Positions 23,131 to 34,360 of a stretch of 64,000 bases of DNA are shown here, in pieces. The DNA is from Cryptomeria japonica. Lineage: Eukaryota; Streptophyta; Pinopsida; Cupressales; Cupressaceae. Both the position numbers and the translations under genes were made by a program. Each line of letters starts with the position of its first letter. Positions within the stretch are counted from its first letter, which is position 1. The notes below the pieces were generated by a model, which made no database searches, had not been told where the DNA came from, and worked only from the letters and a program-made list of their open reading frames with translations. The stretch spans positions 27,232,272 to 27,296,271 of the forward strand of contig NC_081405.1 in NCBI RefSeq assembly GCF_030272615.1. Reading direction: 5' to 3'.

Positions 23131-24574
23131 GGATGCTCACATCACATGACAAGTGATAAACACAAGTTTGTTATGTTAGAAGACTATGATGGAGGCTATG
23201 TAAGATTTGGTAATGATGCACCATGTCCAGTAAAAGGTAAAGGATCTATAACACTTCTTGACAATGCAAGATGCAATGATGTTTATTGGGTTGAAGGTTT
23301 GAAATATAATTTGTTGAGTGCAGCACAGCTAAACAATACAAGATACCGAATAGAATTTTAGAAAGGAATTGTCAAAGTTCATGACAAGCATGGAAAGTTA
23401 GCTACTACTGGGACACAAACAAAAGGTAACACATTTCACCTTGACTCAACTTGGAATAAATGTTTGTATGCAAAGATAGATGATACCTGGTTATGGCATA
23501 AAAGGTTTTGTCATGTAAATTTTGATAATCTGATCAAAATAAGTAAGAAGCACCGAGTAAGAGGTCTACCGAGTTTGGAAAAACCTAAGAATGTTATGTG
23601 TCAAGGATGCTAGATGGGTAAAATGACAAGATCAAGCTTTACAAGTAAGTCTTACACTTCTAAGAGAATTTTAGATCTCGTGCACACTGATCTTTGTGGT
23701 CCTATGAAAGTTCAGAGTTACTATGGTGATAAATATTTCATAGTATTTGTGGATGACTATTCAAGGATGATGTCAGTTATGTTTTTAAAAGAAAAATCAG
23801 AAGCCTTTCAAATGTTTAAATGGTACAAGGCAAGAGTTGAAAATGAAATAGGAAGACAACTGAAATGCCTTAGATCATATAGAGGAGGAGAATTCACATC
23901 TGATGAGTTCAACTTATTCTGCAATGATCATGGTATAAAAAGACAAGTCTCTGCACTGAGAACTCCACAACAAAATGGAATTGCTGAGAGAAGAAACAGA
24001 TCTATTGTGGATTGTGCCAGAACCCTGATGATTGAAAAGAAAGTGCCACAAACATTTTGGAGAGAAGCAATAAGCACAACAGTTTACACCCTGAACCGAC
24101 TACAACTGAAGAAAGGAACTTTGAAGACACTGTATGAAATCTGGTATGACAAGAAACCTAATGTAAGTTATTTTAAAATCTTTGGAAGTAGATGCTATGT
24201 ACACAAAGATGATAGAAATGGCAAGTTTGATCAGAAAAGTGAAGAAGGAACATTTCTTGGTTATTCTTCTAGAAGTAAAGCATTTAAATGTCTAATCAAA
24301 TCATCTAACAAAATAGTAGAAAGTGCAAATGTGAAAATTGATGAATTTGCAGAAAGAAATGACGAAGGAAATTCCAAAGAACTAGAAGATTATGATGAAT
24401 TTGTCTATGTTCAACCGACAAGTCCTATCGAGAAAACTGCAGAAGGAAATGAAGAAAATATTCAGTTACTGAGTGATGATGAAGATCATACAGAGCCTAC
24501 CAAGCCTGTATTAGCCAAGTATGTCAGAAGACATCATGCATCAAGTCAAATTATAGGAGACAAGGATGTTCCAT
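23100..24574 (+). pseudogene. Copia-2 protease and integrase, two stops
   Basis: Protease active site WIIDSGCSHHMTSD is at about 23,115, then GLKYNLLSAAQL before a TAG at 23,359-23,361. The integrase zinc-binding part (WLWHKRFCHVNFDNL, MCQGC) ends at another TAG at 23,611-23,613; both fit CAG to TAG. The catalytic core is intact from 23,614: LVHTDLCGPMKV (first Asp), YFIVFVDDYSRMMSVMFL (second Asp), and TPQQNGIAERRNRSI (Glu). The C-terminal part has IFGSRCYVHKDDRNGKFD and an acidic tail. A one-base deletion near 24,573 separates it from RT. Confidence 0.9.
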
Positions 24575-24575
24575 A

Positions 24576-26126
24576 ATGACAAGGAACAAACTGAGACAAA
24601 ACACATGTCTGATATCTGAATTTGAACCGAGAATAGTGAAAGAGGCATTTAACAGTGAAGATTGGATAAATGCTACGATAGAAGAGATTGATCAAATCAA
24701 GAAGAATGACACATGGACACTAATCCCAAGACCAAAGGACAAAAATGTAATCAGTACAAAGTGGATTTTCAGAAACAAGCTGAATGAAAAAGGTGAGGTC
24801 ATTCGAAATAAAGCAAGACTAGTTTGCAAAGGTTATGCTCAAGAAGAAGGAATTTATTATGGTGAAACTTTTGCACCTGTGGCTAGACTTGAAGGAGCAA
24901 GTACATTGTTGGCATATGCTTCTTTCAAAAATTTCAAGGTATATCAAATGGATGTCAAATCTGCATTTCTGAATGGTATATTAGAAGAAGAAGTTTTTAT
25001 TGAACAACTTGAAGGATTTGTTGAAGACAAGAATAAAGATCAGGTATGTAAATTGAACAAAGCCTTATATGGTCTGAAACAAGCATATAGAGCATGGTAT
25101 GAAAGATTGCACTCTTATCTAATCAAGATTGGTTTTATAAGGACAAGTGAAAACAACAATATGTACATGAAGAATGATGAAAATGGAATACTGATCTCAG
25201 CCATATTTGTTGATGATATTATCTTTTGTGGAAATGAGCAAAGAATTTGAGATGTCATTAATCGGTGAGATAAAGTATTTTATAGGTTTATAGATACTGC
25301 AAATGAAAAATGAGATTTTCATTACTCAATCCAAGTACATAAAGAAAATCTTGAAGAAATTTGGAATGGAGGATTCAAAACTAGTAAGTACTCCTATGAC
25401 TACCAACTATAAACTATCAAAGAATGATGAATCTGCATCTATTGATGAGACACTTTACCAATCCATGATTGGAAAGTTGCAATATGTTGTTCACAATAGG
25501 CCAGACATAGCACATGCCATAGGTATAGTTGCAAGATTCTCTGCAGATCCTAAGGAAACACACATGACAACAATCAAGAGAATTTTCAGATACTTGATAG
25601 GCACTAAGGATTATGGCTTAGTATATCAGAAAGGAAATGATTTTGATTTTAAATTTTATACTAATGTTGATTGGGCAAGCAAATTGATGATAGGAAAAGC
25701 ACAAGTGGAGGAGCTTTCTTTTTAGGAGAAAGACTAGTGAGTTGGCTTAGCAAGAAACAAGGATGTGTTTCACAGTCAACAGCAGAAGCTGAATACGTTG
25801 TTGTAGCATTGAATTGTACCAACATAGCATGGATCAAACAACTATTGGAAGGTATAAATGAGAAAGTTACTGAGCCAGTAACTATATTCTATGACAATAA
25901 TAGTGCCATTAACATTTCAAAGAATCTTGTTATGCACTCTAAGACAAAGCACATCTCTATCAAATATCATTATCTTAGAGAAGAAGCTCACGAGAAGAAA
26001 GTGGTGTTGGAGTATGTTAGCACAAAGGAACAAATAGCAGATATCTTCACCAAGCCACTGCCAAGGGACACTTTTGAGTATCTCAGAAGTAAGTTAGGGG
26101 TCCTACCCCTATCTTCTACTCACTGA
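24576..26126 (+). pseudogene. Copia-2 reverse transcriptase and RNase H, frameshifted
   Basis: RT landmarks: WINATIEEIDQIKKNDTW, NKARLVCKGYAQEEGI, FKVYQMDVKSAFLNGILEE, LNKALYGLKQAYRAWYERL and the catalytic IFVDDIIF at about 25,206 (FVDD for YVDD). A deletion with frameshift near 25,240 removes the stretch after it. A TAG at 25,291-25,293 (fits CAG to TAG) and a two-base loss near 25,680 follow. RNase H reads FYTNVDWAS (Asn where the catalytic Asp is expected), KSTSGGAFFLG, STAEAEYVVVALN, TKHISIKYHYLREE and QIADIFTKPLPRDTFEYL, ending at 26,126. Confidence 0.9.
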
Positions 26127-26513
26127 CCGAGTTCGGTGAAAGCATCAATTTGATGACTCTACAGAATATCTTTTAGGAGTTGATGCTGATTTACACACTT
26201 TAGGATGTTTTCTAAAGGTGTGCAGGAAAAAATACAAGGAATAGGAATTGAAGACATAAATGCTCTGACTGAGACTAAATTGACACACAACAGCAGAAAA
26301 TCACTTCATACAAGAAGAAATTATGTTTTAGTTCTTTACTTTTTGGCATTGTTGTCAAAGGGGGAGAAGACTGAAGAAAAGAGGAGAAGACTAATGTATG
26401 GGGGAGAATTCTGATGACAAGGGGAGATCATTTCAGCATTTCAGAATCTCATAGCAATCTGAATCAATTAGGTCAAATCAATTGGTTTTGCCATCAATGC
26501 CAAAGGGGGAGAT
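26127..26513 (+). other. Copia-2 3' untranslated region and polypurine tract
   Basis: Noncoding stretch between the pol stop and the 3' LTR with several ggggga runs (26,360, 26,401, 26,421). The plus-strand primer is the tract caaagggggagat at 26,501-26,513, immediately before TGTTGG. Confidence 0.85.
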
Positions 26514-28027
26514 TGTTGGCATTATAACAGACAAGGAGAGATTGTTGGCATTTCAATAAGGATATTGAGAAGGTTGTTGATGATTATGGATATAACTAAT
26601 TAAGGATGTTTACTGTCTTAATATTATTATTTTGTCATTGATGTCAAGAAATTGATTTTTTAATTAAGTATGATGTTGCCATATCTTGAGAAGTATGATT
26701 TGATGAGTATAAAGATGTCGGTAAAAGACACAGAAATAATATGATGAATAAGGGGAGTAATAAGTTATTCAGTGGGCAACTATTACCGAGTTAGACAATG
26801 ATAAGATCATGATGTTTAGATTGTTTTGATATCATACATATGTTATTGATTGTAAGGTTAATACTACACTATGTTACTGAGCAAAGAACCTAGTCAGTAA
26901 ACCCCAATGAACCTAGTCGGTAAACCCTAAGGTTATCTCTATCGGTTAATGAAGGCAATATGTCTACTGAGTGAAGTTTAGTATTTACCGAGTTGCAACC
27001 GAGTAATAATAGAATGCATTGAATGAATAAAAGCATTATTTAATGAAGGAAGCCGACGAGCTGGCTATGATTAAATGATTGGTATGTCATGAATGAAGTT
27101 TGTTAAAGAATCTATGGCAAAGGAAAATTGGCAAGAAGATCTACAGCTCAGATTGAACCGCAATACCCTAGCACAAGTTCCAAGAAATGTATGCAAGTTT
27201 CAAGGCGAGGTAAAACATTTTCAGATCGAAGGATACATTGAACCTAGTCAAAGTTTGAAGATCTGATGGCTATGATTGATCATGGGAAATGTGATCGAGG
27301 AGATTAAGCGGTTGGCGAATTGTTTATAAATAAGGAACTATTGATAAACAAAGTATGCAGGCAAGTGTATGCACAGGGATGCTACATAGTGATTACCGAG
27401 CACAAAAGCTTGAAGACCTGTTTGAATAATAGTATAGAGCCCAGCAGAAGGACAAGATTAGTCCTATTGTATTGAGAAAATAAGAATCTACTTTAGCATT
27501 TTAGATGTGAAGTTGTAGATAGATTTTTATTACTGTTATTTTGAAAAGTGACAGAAAATCTTTTAACTGAGTGGACTTAACAGTCTTATTTGTAAAACCT
27601 TCTAACAAGGTGACATTCTGATTGAGTGTTTGAAATCCTTTACCAAGGTCACTTCTAACAAGGTGAAGATCCTAACAGATCTGAGGGAAATCCCTTAACC
27701 AGGTCACATCTAGCAATGTGTTTGTAATCTTTAACAAGATTTGCTTTTAACCGAGCATACTCTAGAAGAGTATATTTCTTAGTGGGTCTGTAATCCCACA
27801 GTGGTTTTTCCCTATTTGGGTTTCCACGTTAAATCTGGTGTTATGAGTGTTATGATGTTTATATGCTTTTGAGTTTGCATGTTTAGCAGTTTTGGTTATA
27901 TTGCTGAAGTATATGTTACCAAGGTTGAATCTGTTGTTTTTTATGGAAGATTAAGTTTGTATGATTCACCCCCCTCTCATCTTATTATCTTGGCATCTAT
28001 ACTTAACATTAAGTATCAGAACTATCA
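26514..28027 (+). repeat. Copia-2 3' LTR
   Basis: 1,514 bp, same ends as the 5' LTR, followed by ATGGT. About nine differences from the 5' LTR were counted in a 160-bp U5 sample. Confidence 0.95.
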
Positions 28028-28032
28028 ATGGT
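28028..28032. repeat. Copia-2 target site duplication, right
   Basis: ATGGT, identical to 20,390-20,394. Confidence 0.95.
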
Positions 28033-30850
28033 GGGAATTCAATGATAGGGCTAGTAGGTGGAGGCCGTGCAGGAGAAGAGGTGATCATCAATGTTGAGGA
28101 CTCACCTTGATGGTATTGTCCTGCCAACTGGCTTTTCAACTTGGCAATGATGCTATCTTTACCCATTACCTCTTCCTTGGCATTGTTGTAAGCTTTTAAA
28201 ACTGTCTCCAACTTAGCTTGGAGATCTGCCTTTTCCTTTGCCTCTTTCTCTGCCACTGCAACACTGAACTTTGCAATCTCTAGGATTGTGCTAGCAACCT
28301 CCACCACCCCAGTGCTTTGTACTCTTTTCACTATCATACCTCTAAGGTAGCTTGACCCTGGGGTGTCCTTTTTCTTTCTATTTTCATCTTTTTTCAGAGA
28401 CCACATGACCAGGGCAGCGTTATCCTTGTTGAAGGTGACTCCTTCCATAGGCTTGGTCTCCTTCCTTACTGCCTCTAAGACCAAGGCATCTGCTATATCC
28501 CATTCAGGGAGAATGAGTACACCTGCCTTTGCTACCATGTCTCTTCCTTGCTCAAGAGTGATGGTTTTGAACTCGGTGACCATTTCTTGCTTTATTTCTT
28601 CCTCCACCACAGTTGGATCCTTGTGGGGTTGCTCACTCTTCCTCTTCTCACATCTAGCATTAAAATAATCAATGTTCTGCTTCCACACGAATTGCATGAA
28701 AGTTCCCGATGTGAAAAAGTTGCTATCAACCAAGAAATCCTCACTAGCTTTTTTAATATCAGGATCCAGCTCCTGGCATTTGAACTCATTAGTGGTTATG
28801 TCCATCTCAGCATTAAGGGGCTCTTCTGGCATTCCCTCTTCTACTTCATCATAGGTGTAGGCTATCTCCCCAAGACTGCCTAATTGTAATAGTTGCTCAG
28901 CTACTGCCTGTTCATCTCCTATATGAATAGGGATTGAGATGGAGAATACAAGGGCTCATCAGATTGCACTTCCTTTCCCACCCTTTTCTTCTTTGGGGAG
29001 TCTTGAATATCAATGACATGTTGTATTTTCCTCTTCCCTCTTGAAGTAGAAGGCTCCCCTGTTGTTGGCACCAGCACACTGTATTTGGACTTTTTATGTA
29101 GCACATAATCACCTGGAGGGATTGCTTTGGCAGATGTAGACTTAGTTAAAACTAATCTTTCCTTCTCAGGGTTATTTTTAATCACTTCCTCCCTGTTTTC
29201 TTTCAATGTCTGCATTACATCTTCAAAACAAAGAATTAAGAATTTTGCCTTTTCTTCAAAGGGGTGGAAGCTGGACAAAGGGTCATAGCTAGTGTCAAAT
29301 TGGTGCACAAAATCTAGGGCCTTCTTGTAGGCCACCCAATTTTCTTTCCTTAGCTCTTGCTCATCCAAATTGAACTCATTTCTGATGAGGTCTTCAGGGA
29401 ATTGGAATTGGTGAGGTCTGCCTCTGCATACTGCCCTTTTTCTGAACATACCGTTGAAGAAATCTTCAAGGTCGGCACACCTTGATACTACAGTTGATAA
29501 ATGGTAAGGTTGAAGGAAATATTCAAAGCACTTCCAACCATCTTTAGTTATTACAAATTGATGTGCTATAGTTATTGTAGGGAAAATGGTCCCTTTACCT
29601 CTACCTGTTAGCTCTGCCTCTTGCACACTTCCAATCTGCCTGAGGACTTCCAATTCCTATTTTTAGTGGGACCTGATATGGCAACAAAAATGGAGTGCCT
29701 CTGAAACCATACACTCTGAAAATAGTGGAAATGGGGTATAAGTACATATCACCCCAATTGTGGACAATTTTGATATCTTCAGCAAACTCCTTTGGCCTAA
29801 GGAACTCCAAAAGAGCTTTAGGGACTCTTGGATTCTCTGAGCATAAAAGAGTCCTAATCTTGGATGCAAAGCACTTATCAAACCTCAAGTAGCTAGCATC
29901 TTCTTTGTCCCATTATAGCACTATGCTCCATAACTGAACTGGCATCTTCTCTCCATCCTTTTCTTTCACTAGATCCATTCCATTTGCAAAGTAATCACCA
30001 CCCTTGAATAGAAATAGGTGCATGAGGAGGGAGTACCATCCAAAAGGCCTATCCACTTTTCCATTCTTTATCCCTATCAAGCCTTCATGGATGTCATCAA
30101 TAATATAGGGGGCATAATCAAATGTTACTGCCAGAGAAGGATTTAATATTTGAGCAATCATTAACATGTAACGAGTTGGCATGTTTGCTTCAGCATCCTC
30201 TCCTAAAATCTGGTAGAGTGACCAGTATAATCCCTTGGCTCTAAGAGTGAACAGATTTAAGGAGAAAGGTTCCATGGTATTAGGTCCTACAATAGTTAAT
30301 CCGCCTACTTTAATAAAGAATTCTTTAAGAGGCCCATTCCTAAGATGATTCCTCTGTGCATTGTAAACCTGAGCCAATGATTTAAAATTGATGGGTTCCA
30401 AGAAATTGTTCACTTCATTGAGCCCAAATACATCTTTGAACACCTCATCATTAATTTAAATGAGGGTTTTTCCATTTATGTCCCTAACACTCTTTGTAAT
30501 GGGTCATAGTTATGTGCAATTTGAGTTAGGAGATCCACATCCATGAACACTTTAGGGACCACCAATTTGCCTACATCCAACTCCCAAATACTGTTCATTG
30601 GGGCTGGGGAGTGTCTCATACTGAATCTAACCTTGAATAAACCCAACCCAGACAACCCTGTCTGCGGGTCTCTCAGCCAATTGCCTTTGTCTTACAATCC
30701 TTCTCCTATTCTCAGGCGAGGATCTTTTGGTACCAACTCTTTAACCTTAGCTGCCATGTTAGTTGACATGGTTAACTATTCCAGGAAACCGTCACAGATT
30801 GCCCTCTCATGGTAATTAACTTTCCCTGAGAACTCCCTTTTACGTGCCAT
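28028..30850 (-). pseudogene. Unrecognised large coding unit, N-terminal and middle parts
   Basis: About 940 codons on the minus strand from ATG at 30,850 (MARKREFSGKVNYHERAICD) to the Copia-2 site. Order: a globular N-terminus (LVPKDPRLRIGEGL, MNSIWELDVGKLVVPKVFMD), a middle region (LNEVNNFLEPINFKSLAQVY, YAPYIIDDIHEGLIGIKNGK, LCSENPRVPKALLEFLRPKE), a basic patch (RGKRKIQHVIDIQDSPKKKR, possible nuclear signal), an acidic stretch (FKCQELDPDIKKASEDFLVD) and a coiled-coil-like segment (AEKEAKEKADLQAKLETVLK). Frame breaks occur near 30,480, 29,650 and 28,925, plus several stops that fit C-to-T changes. The coherent composition across 3.6 kb shows it once coded for protein. No integrase, RT or protease motif is seen. 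Function unknown. Confidence 0.7.
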
Positions 30851-31179
30851 CTTAATAATACTATGCAAGTAACTTAATTACTAACCACAACAATTCTATA
30901 ACAAAACAAAACCCCAATTCAAACAAACTATCAAGTAATTGCTAAGCAAAAATACAAGAAAACCTGCTCTTGGCTTGAAGAAGTCTGTTCTGCACCCGCC
31001 TTTTCGCAACCGCTCTTCGAAATAATGCCTACATTCAATTGATGTGAGACCATATATGGTAATCGGGCTCTTAACTGTGACATTGATACCACATACTTCG
31101 GTCGTCCCTTCATAATTGAATTCATGGAAGAATTCAAAAATTTGGCACCAACGGGTCATAACATGTTTGTGTATTTTCT
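30851..31179. other. Upstream leader of the unrecognised unit
   Basis: Noncoding by my reading. On the minus strand it lies between the tandem array and the ATG at 30,850. The 134-codon open frame at 30,896-31,297 (minus) runs into the array and has no motif, so I treat it as chance. Confidence 0.4.
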
Positions 31180-32690
31180 TTTCGCTCTTTCGCCATTTCG
31201 CAGAGCATAACACCCTTGCACTTTCATCTAGCGAAGTCACGCCAAATGCTAGATCAAATAAAACTTGCACTGCCTTTACCCTTTTACCTTTCCTCATCTG
31301 GCAACGGGCCAGAAATCCTTTCGCTATTTCGCAGATGATAGCCAGCGTGCACTTTAACCCAGCGAAACCGCGCTAGCCGTCCGATCGGATGGAACTTGAT
31401 CGGTCTTTATCTCCACTTGATCTTACTGCGGTAGTGTCAGGCCCTACCTCCTTTTCGCCACTTCGCGGGCTTTAACCCTCGAACACTTTTCTTTCATGAA
31501 GTCATGCAAACAATTAGATCAAGCTCAAATCACCCAGTCTTTAACCCTAACCAGGACTGTCAACCTCACTAATTAACCGCGCTTCATCTTGACAGCCAAC
31601 AGTTTTCACCATTTCACAGAGGTTAAGCCGCGGGCATCTTTGGGCCACGAAACAATAAAAACCGTTGGATCAACCTCGAGATGGATACCTTTTAACAAGC
31701 TTCGAACCTTTTAAGTGGGCCCTTTATTCGGAAATCACTTACCCTACTTGTTCTCCAGTTAACAAATGCCACATGGCAGTCAGCCATTAGCTCTAGAAGC
31801 TCCTTCGAGTTCAGTTCTGAGTTAGCCACATGTCTTACTTCACTATTCCCACATAACTGCCGGTTGCGCCTAGGCGGGCCCTCAACTACCCTTCAGAAAC
31901 ATGTGGCATTCGACACATCACTATCAAACCCTATGAAATGCACTAGTTGTCATGCCACATCATACCTTCGTGTGATTTCCACCTGTCTTTCACCATTTCA
32001 CAAACATTAATCTTCATTCAGCTTGTGGCTACGAAACCATGAGAACCGTTGGATCTAAACAGAGTTGATCAGCTTTTAACTTCGTCCCTTGCCTATCCTT
32101 TGGGCCCACCAGCCTTTTTGCCATTTCCCAAGCTTTAATTCACTAGCATCTTACCTTCGCGAATCCATGCAAGCCATCAGATCTCAAGAACCTGCTCGTT
32201 GTTTATTCCTTTTATGACAACCTTGTCTGGGCCTCTTGCGAACCACCAACTGAGCACCTCGTCACTGCTCTGTCATCACCAACTGGACCTACCATCTTCA
32301 CTGCCACCTTTAGCGGGACCCGCCACCTTTTTGCTACTTCGCGATTAATAAACCTCAGGCATCTCCCGGTCGTGAATCAACATGGGTCGTTGATCTCTTT
32401 CAAACCTGATCACCTTTTAGTCTAGGGAGAAGTCCTCACCGCTAGGTCTCGCCAAACCTTTTCGCTATTTCGCGTTAGGTAACTTGCGTGCTTATTTTGG
32501 CTGTGAATCAACGCGACCCGTTGGATTCAAAATGAGATGGAGTCTCGTTAAGCTGGCTGCCAGTGCACCCGGTCAGGCCCGCTTATGCCTTTTGCTATTT
32601 CATAGAGGCTAACACACTAGCAACTCCGCCCAATGAAACAACGAAAGTCATAGATTTACCTGAGAGTTGCGCGATAATTACGGGGCTCGA
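31180..32690. repeat. Degenerate tandem array, period about 130-150 bp, nine units seen
   Basis: Each unit opens with a cctttTcgCtatttCgcag-like word and carries a cgaa(a/t)c-rich centre and a ccgttggatc-like word about 60 bp later. Openings are near 31,185, 31,320, 31,452, 31,602, 31,985, 32,115, 32,327, 32,458 and 32,589. Spacing is mostly 131-150 bp with two larger gaps (about 380 and 210). GC content is well above the surroundings. Units are diverged, so the array is old. It ends just upstream of the unrecognised coding unit. Confidence 0.75.
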
Positions 32691-33049
32691 CAAACATTAG
32701 GAAAAGGCATATGAGATAGGCGTAAAATTTTACAAGTATTTAATGACCGCCTAGGCAAATAACAATGGGGGGACACTTGTATGACTAAGGGACCCATCAC
32801 TTAAGTGAATAAAGTAATGCAGAATTAGAAGCCAAAGGGTTTTCATCAGACATCCAAGCAATTAAAACCTAAACCTTAAACCCCTTTGGACTTAAAATAG
32901 TTTTGAAGCAACAAGGGCATACCTAACTCAAAAACTTCATAAACTTAGCCAATTATGGGAAAAGAATACCCATTTTTTAAACAGTGATAATAGCTAATGC
33001 TTCATCATTGCTACCTATGAAGTCAAAATCATGAAATTCTTATCATAGG
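32691..33049. other. noncoding spacer
   Basis: No gene or repeat recognised between the array and the LTR start at 33,050. Confidence 0.5.
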
Positions 33050-34360
33050 TGTAGACACTGTGAAAATGTCCAATGTCTGTGTAGCAACTTTTAATGAACT
33101 TTCATCTAAACTAATTTTATTATTTAATTGGTGTAATCATCTTCTTCATTCCCTATAATTAAATAATTCCTAAATTATTTAATTATTCTTTCTTTTAAAA
33201 TCACTTATTAAATAATTTGATATTATTTATTTAATTAAAACCTTCATCACCTAATCTTCCTAACTAATTATTCATCTGAGATTAAAAAACAATTTTAATT
33301 ATTTAATCCATTTTCCATATTCTTCCTGATTAGATAAATTTTTAATTTATTTAATTATCCTTTCATGAGTGGGTGAAAATAAATAATTTTATTTATTTTC
33401 AAACCCCAATTTTCACTCAACTTACCAAATTTTATTCGCCACTTAACTCTTCCATCTCTTCATTTCTCACTCCCACTTGCTAATTTCTCTCGCGTCCCTC
33501 CCCACTTAACTCATCCTCTCATTCAATCTTGTCCATACATCTCCTGAAATCCAAATCAATCCTATCCATCCATCAACCCCAAATTATCTATAATTTTTTT
33601 TAGCATCATAAATTGTAACCTTGTATAAATTACACCACTTTTGGTGCCCCTTCTTTAGAGTGTCTCATTTTAGCTCTCTCCTAGGTTCATTTTTGGTCAT
33701 TTTTCCTCAAAACTAATGTCATCTTTCTACACAAAGAACTGAACCTATGTCCTAGGTTGTGCACTCTCCTTGCTTGCTAATATAGTCTATTTTTGGTGGA
33801 TAGGGGCGCCTAGGGCATCCTGGTGTAGAACAGGGATGCCAAGGGCATCCTGGTCCTCCTTAAACAAGACCTATTTTGAATTTGTTGATGCACTTTCCCT
33901 TCCTAGTGATTTCATATCCTGGTGTCTCAATTTGACCATTGGAGATTAGCCTGATTGTTAATTTACCTTGGGAACCCTATATAAGAGAATACTTTTGATT
34001 TATTTTCATAATCCACCTACATCCACACTACATCAAGTGACATCAAGCATTCAAGGAAGCATTTCGTCCCATCACATTCTTCCAATGTTTTCAAGCATCA
34101 TGGAGCAACAAAATACAACAATCTTTGTGCAAGGATGTGTTTGTGTTTGAGTCATTCATGTTTCATCATGTTATTGCATCAACACTTGTGATTATATTCA
34201 AAGAGAATTGCATCATCAACCTTCATTTATTACATCAAATATGAAGATATATCATTCAACATTTAATTAAATATTTCCATTTATTATTTCAATTCAATTC
34301 AAGGGTTAATTCCAAACTTGGGGTTTGACCTAGGCAAACCCCTATCAACAACACATATTC
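33050..34360 (+). mobile_element. Gypsy-type LTR, plus orientation
   Basis: Begins TGTAGACACTG, close to the TGTAGACACC start of the Gypsy-A LTRs, then has an AT-rich TTAATTATTTAATT zone as those LTRs do. A TATA box (TATATAAG) is at 33,978-33,985. The U5 end contains gtttgacctaggcaaacccc at 34,322-34,341. The inner 760 bp are repeated in inverted orientation at 34,671-35,430. No coding internal region follows. Confidence 0.65.

Larger units (their letters stand above)
20395..28027 (+). mobile_element. Copia-2, nearly complete Ty1/Copia retrotransposon
   Basis: 7,633 bp with two LTRs of about 1.5 kb, initiator-Met primer site, gag-pol in Copia order, a purine tract and perfect ATGGT target duplications. 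The two LTRs are about 95% identical by eye in the samples compared. Removing the element and one duplication restores the open frame of the coding unit it interrupts. Gag-pol is inactivated by four TAG stops and at least three frameshifts or small deletions, so this copy could move only with proteins supplied by another. The long LTRs and the purine tract directly before TGTTGG resemble the SIRE/Maximus-like group; that lineage call is tentative. Confidence 0.95.

Noticed and set aside
28363-28883. Plus-strand frames opposite the unrecognised coding unit
   Set aside because: Shadow frames. The minus strand has the coherent composition and in-frame continuity across Copia-2.
30896-31297. Minus-strand open frame just upstream of the unrecognised unit
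   Set aside because: It overlaps the first units of the tandem array, shows no motif and is separated from the next ATG by a stop.
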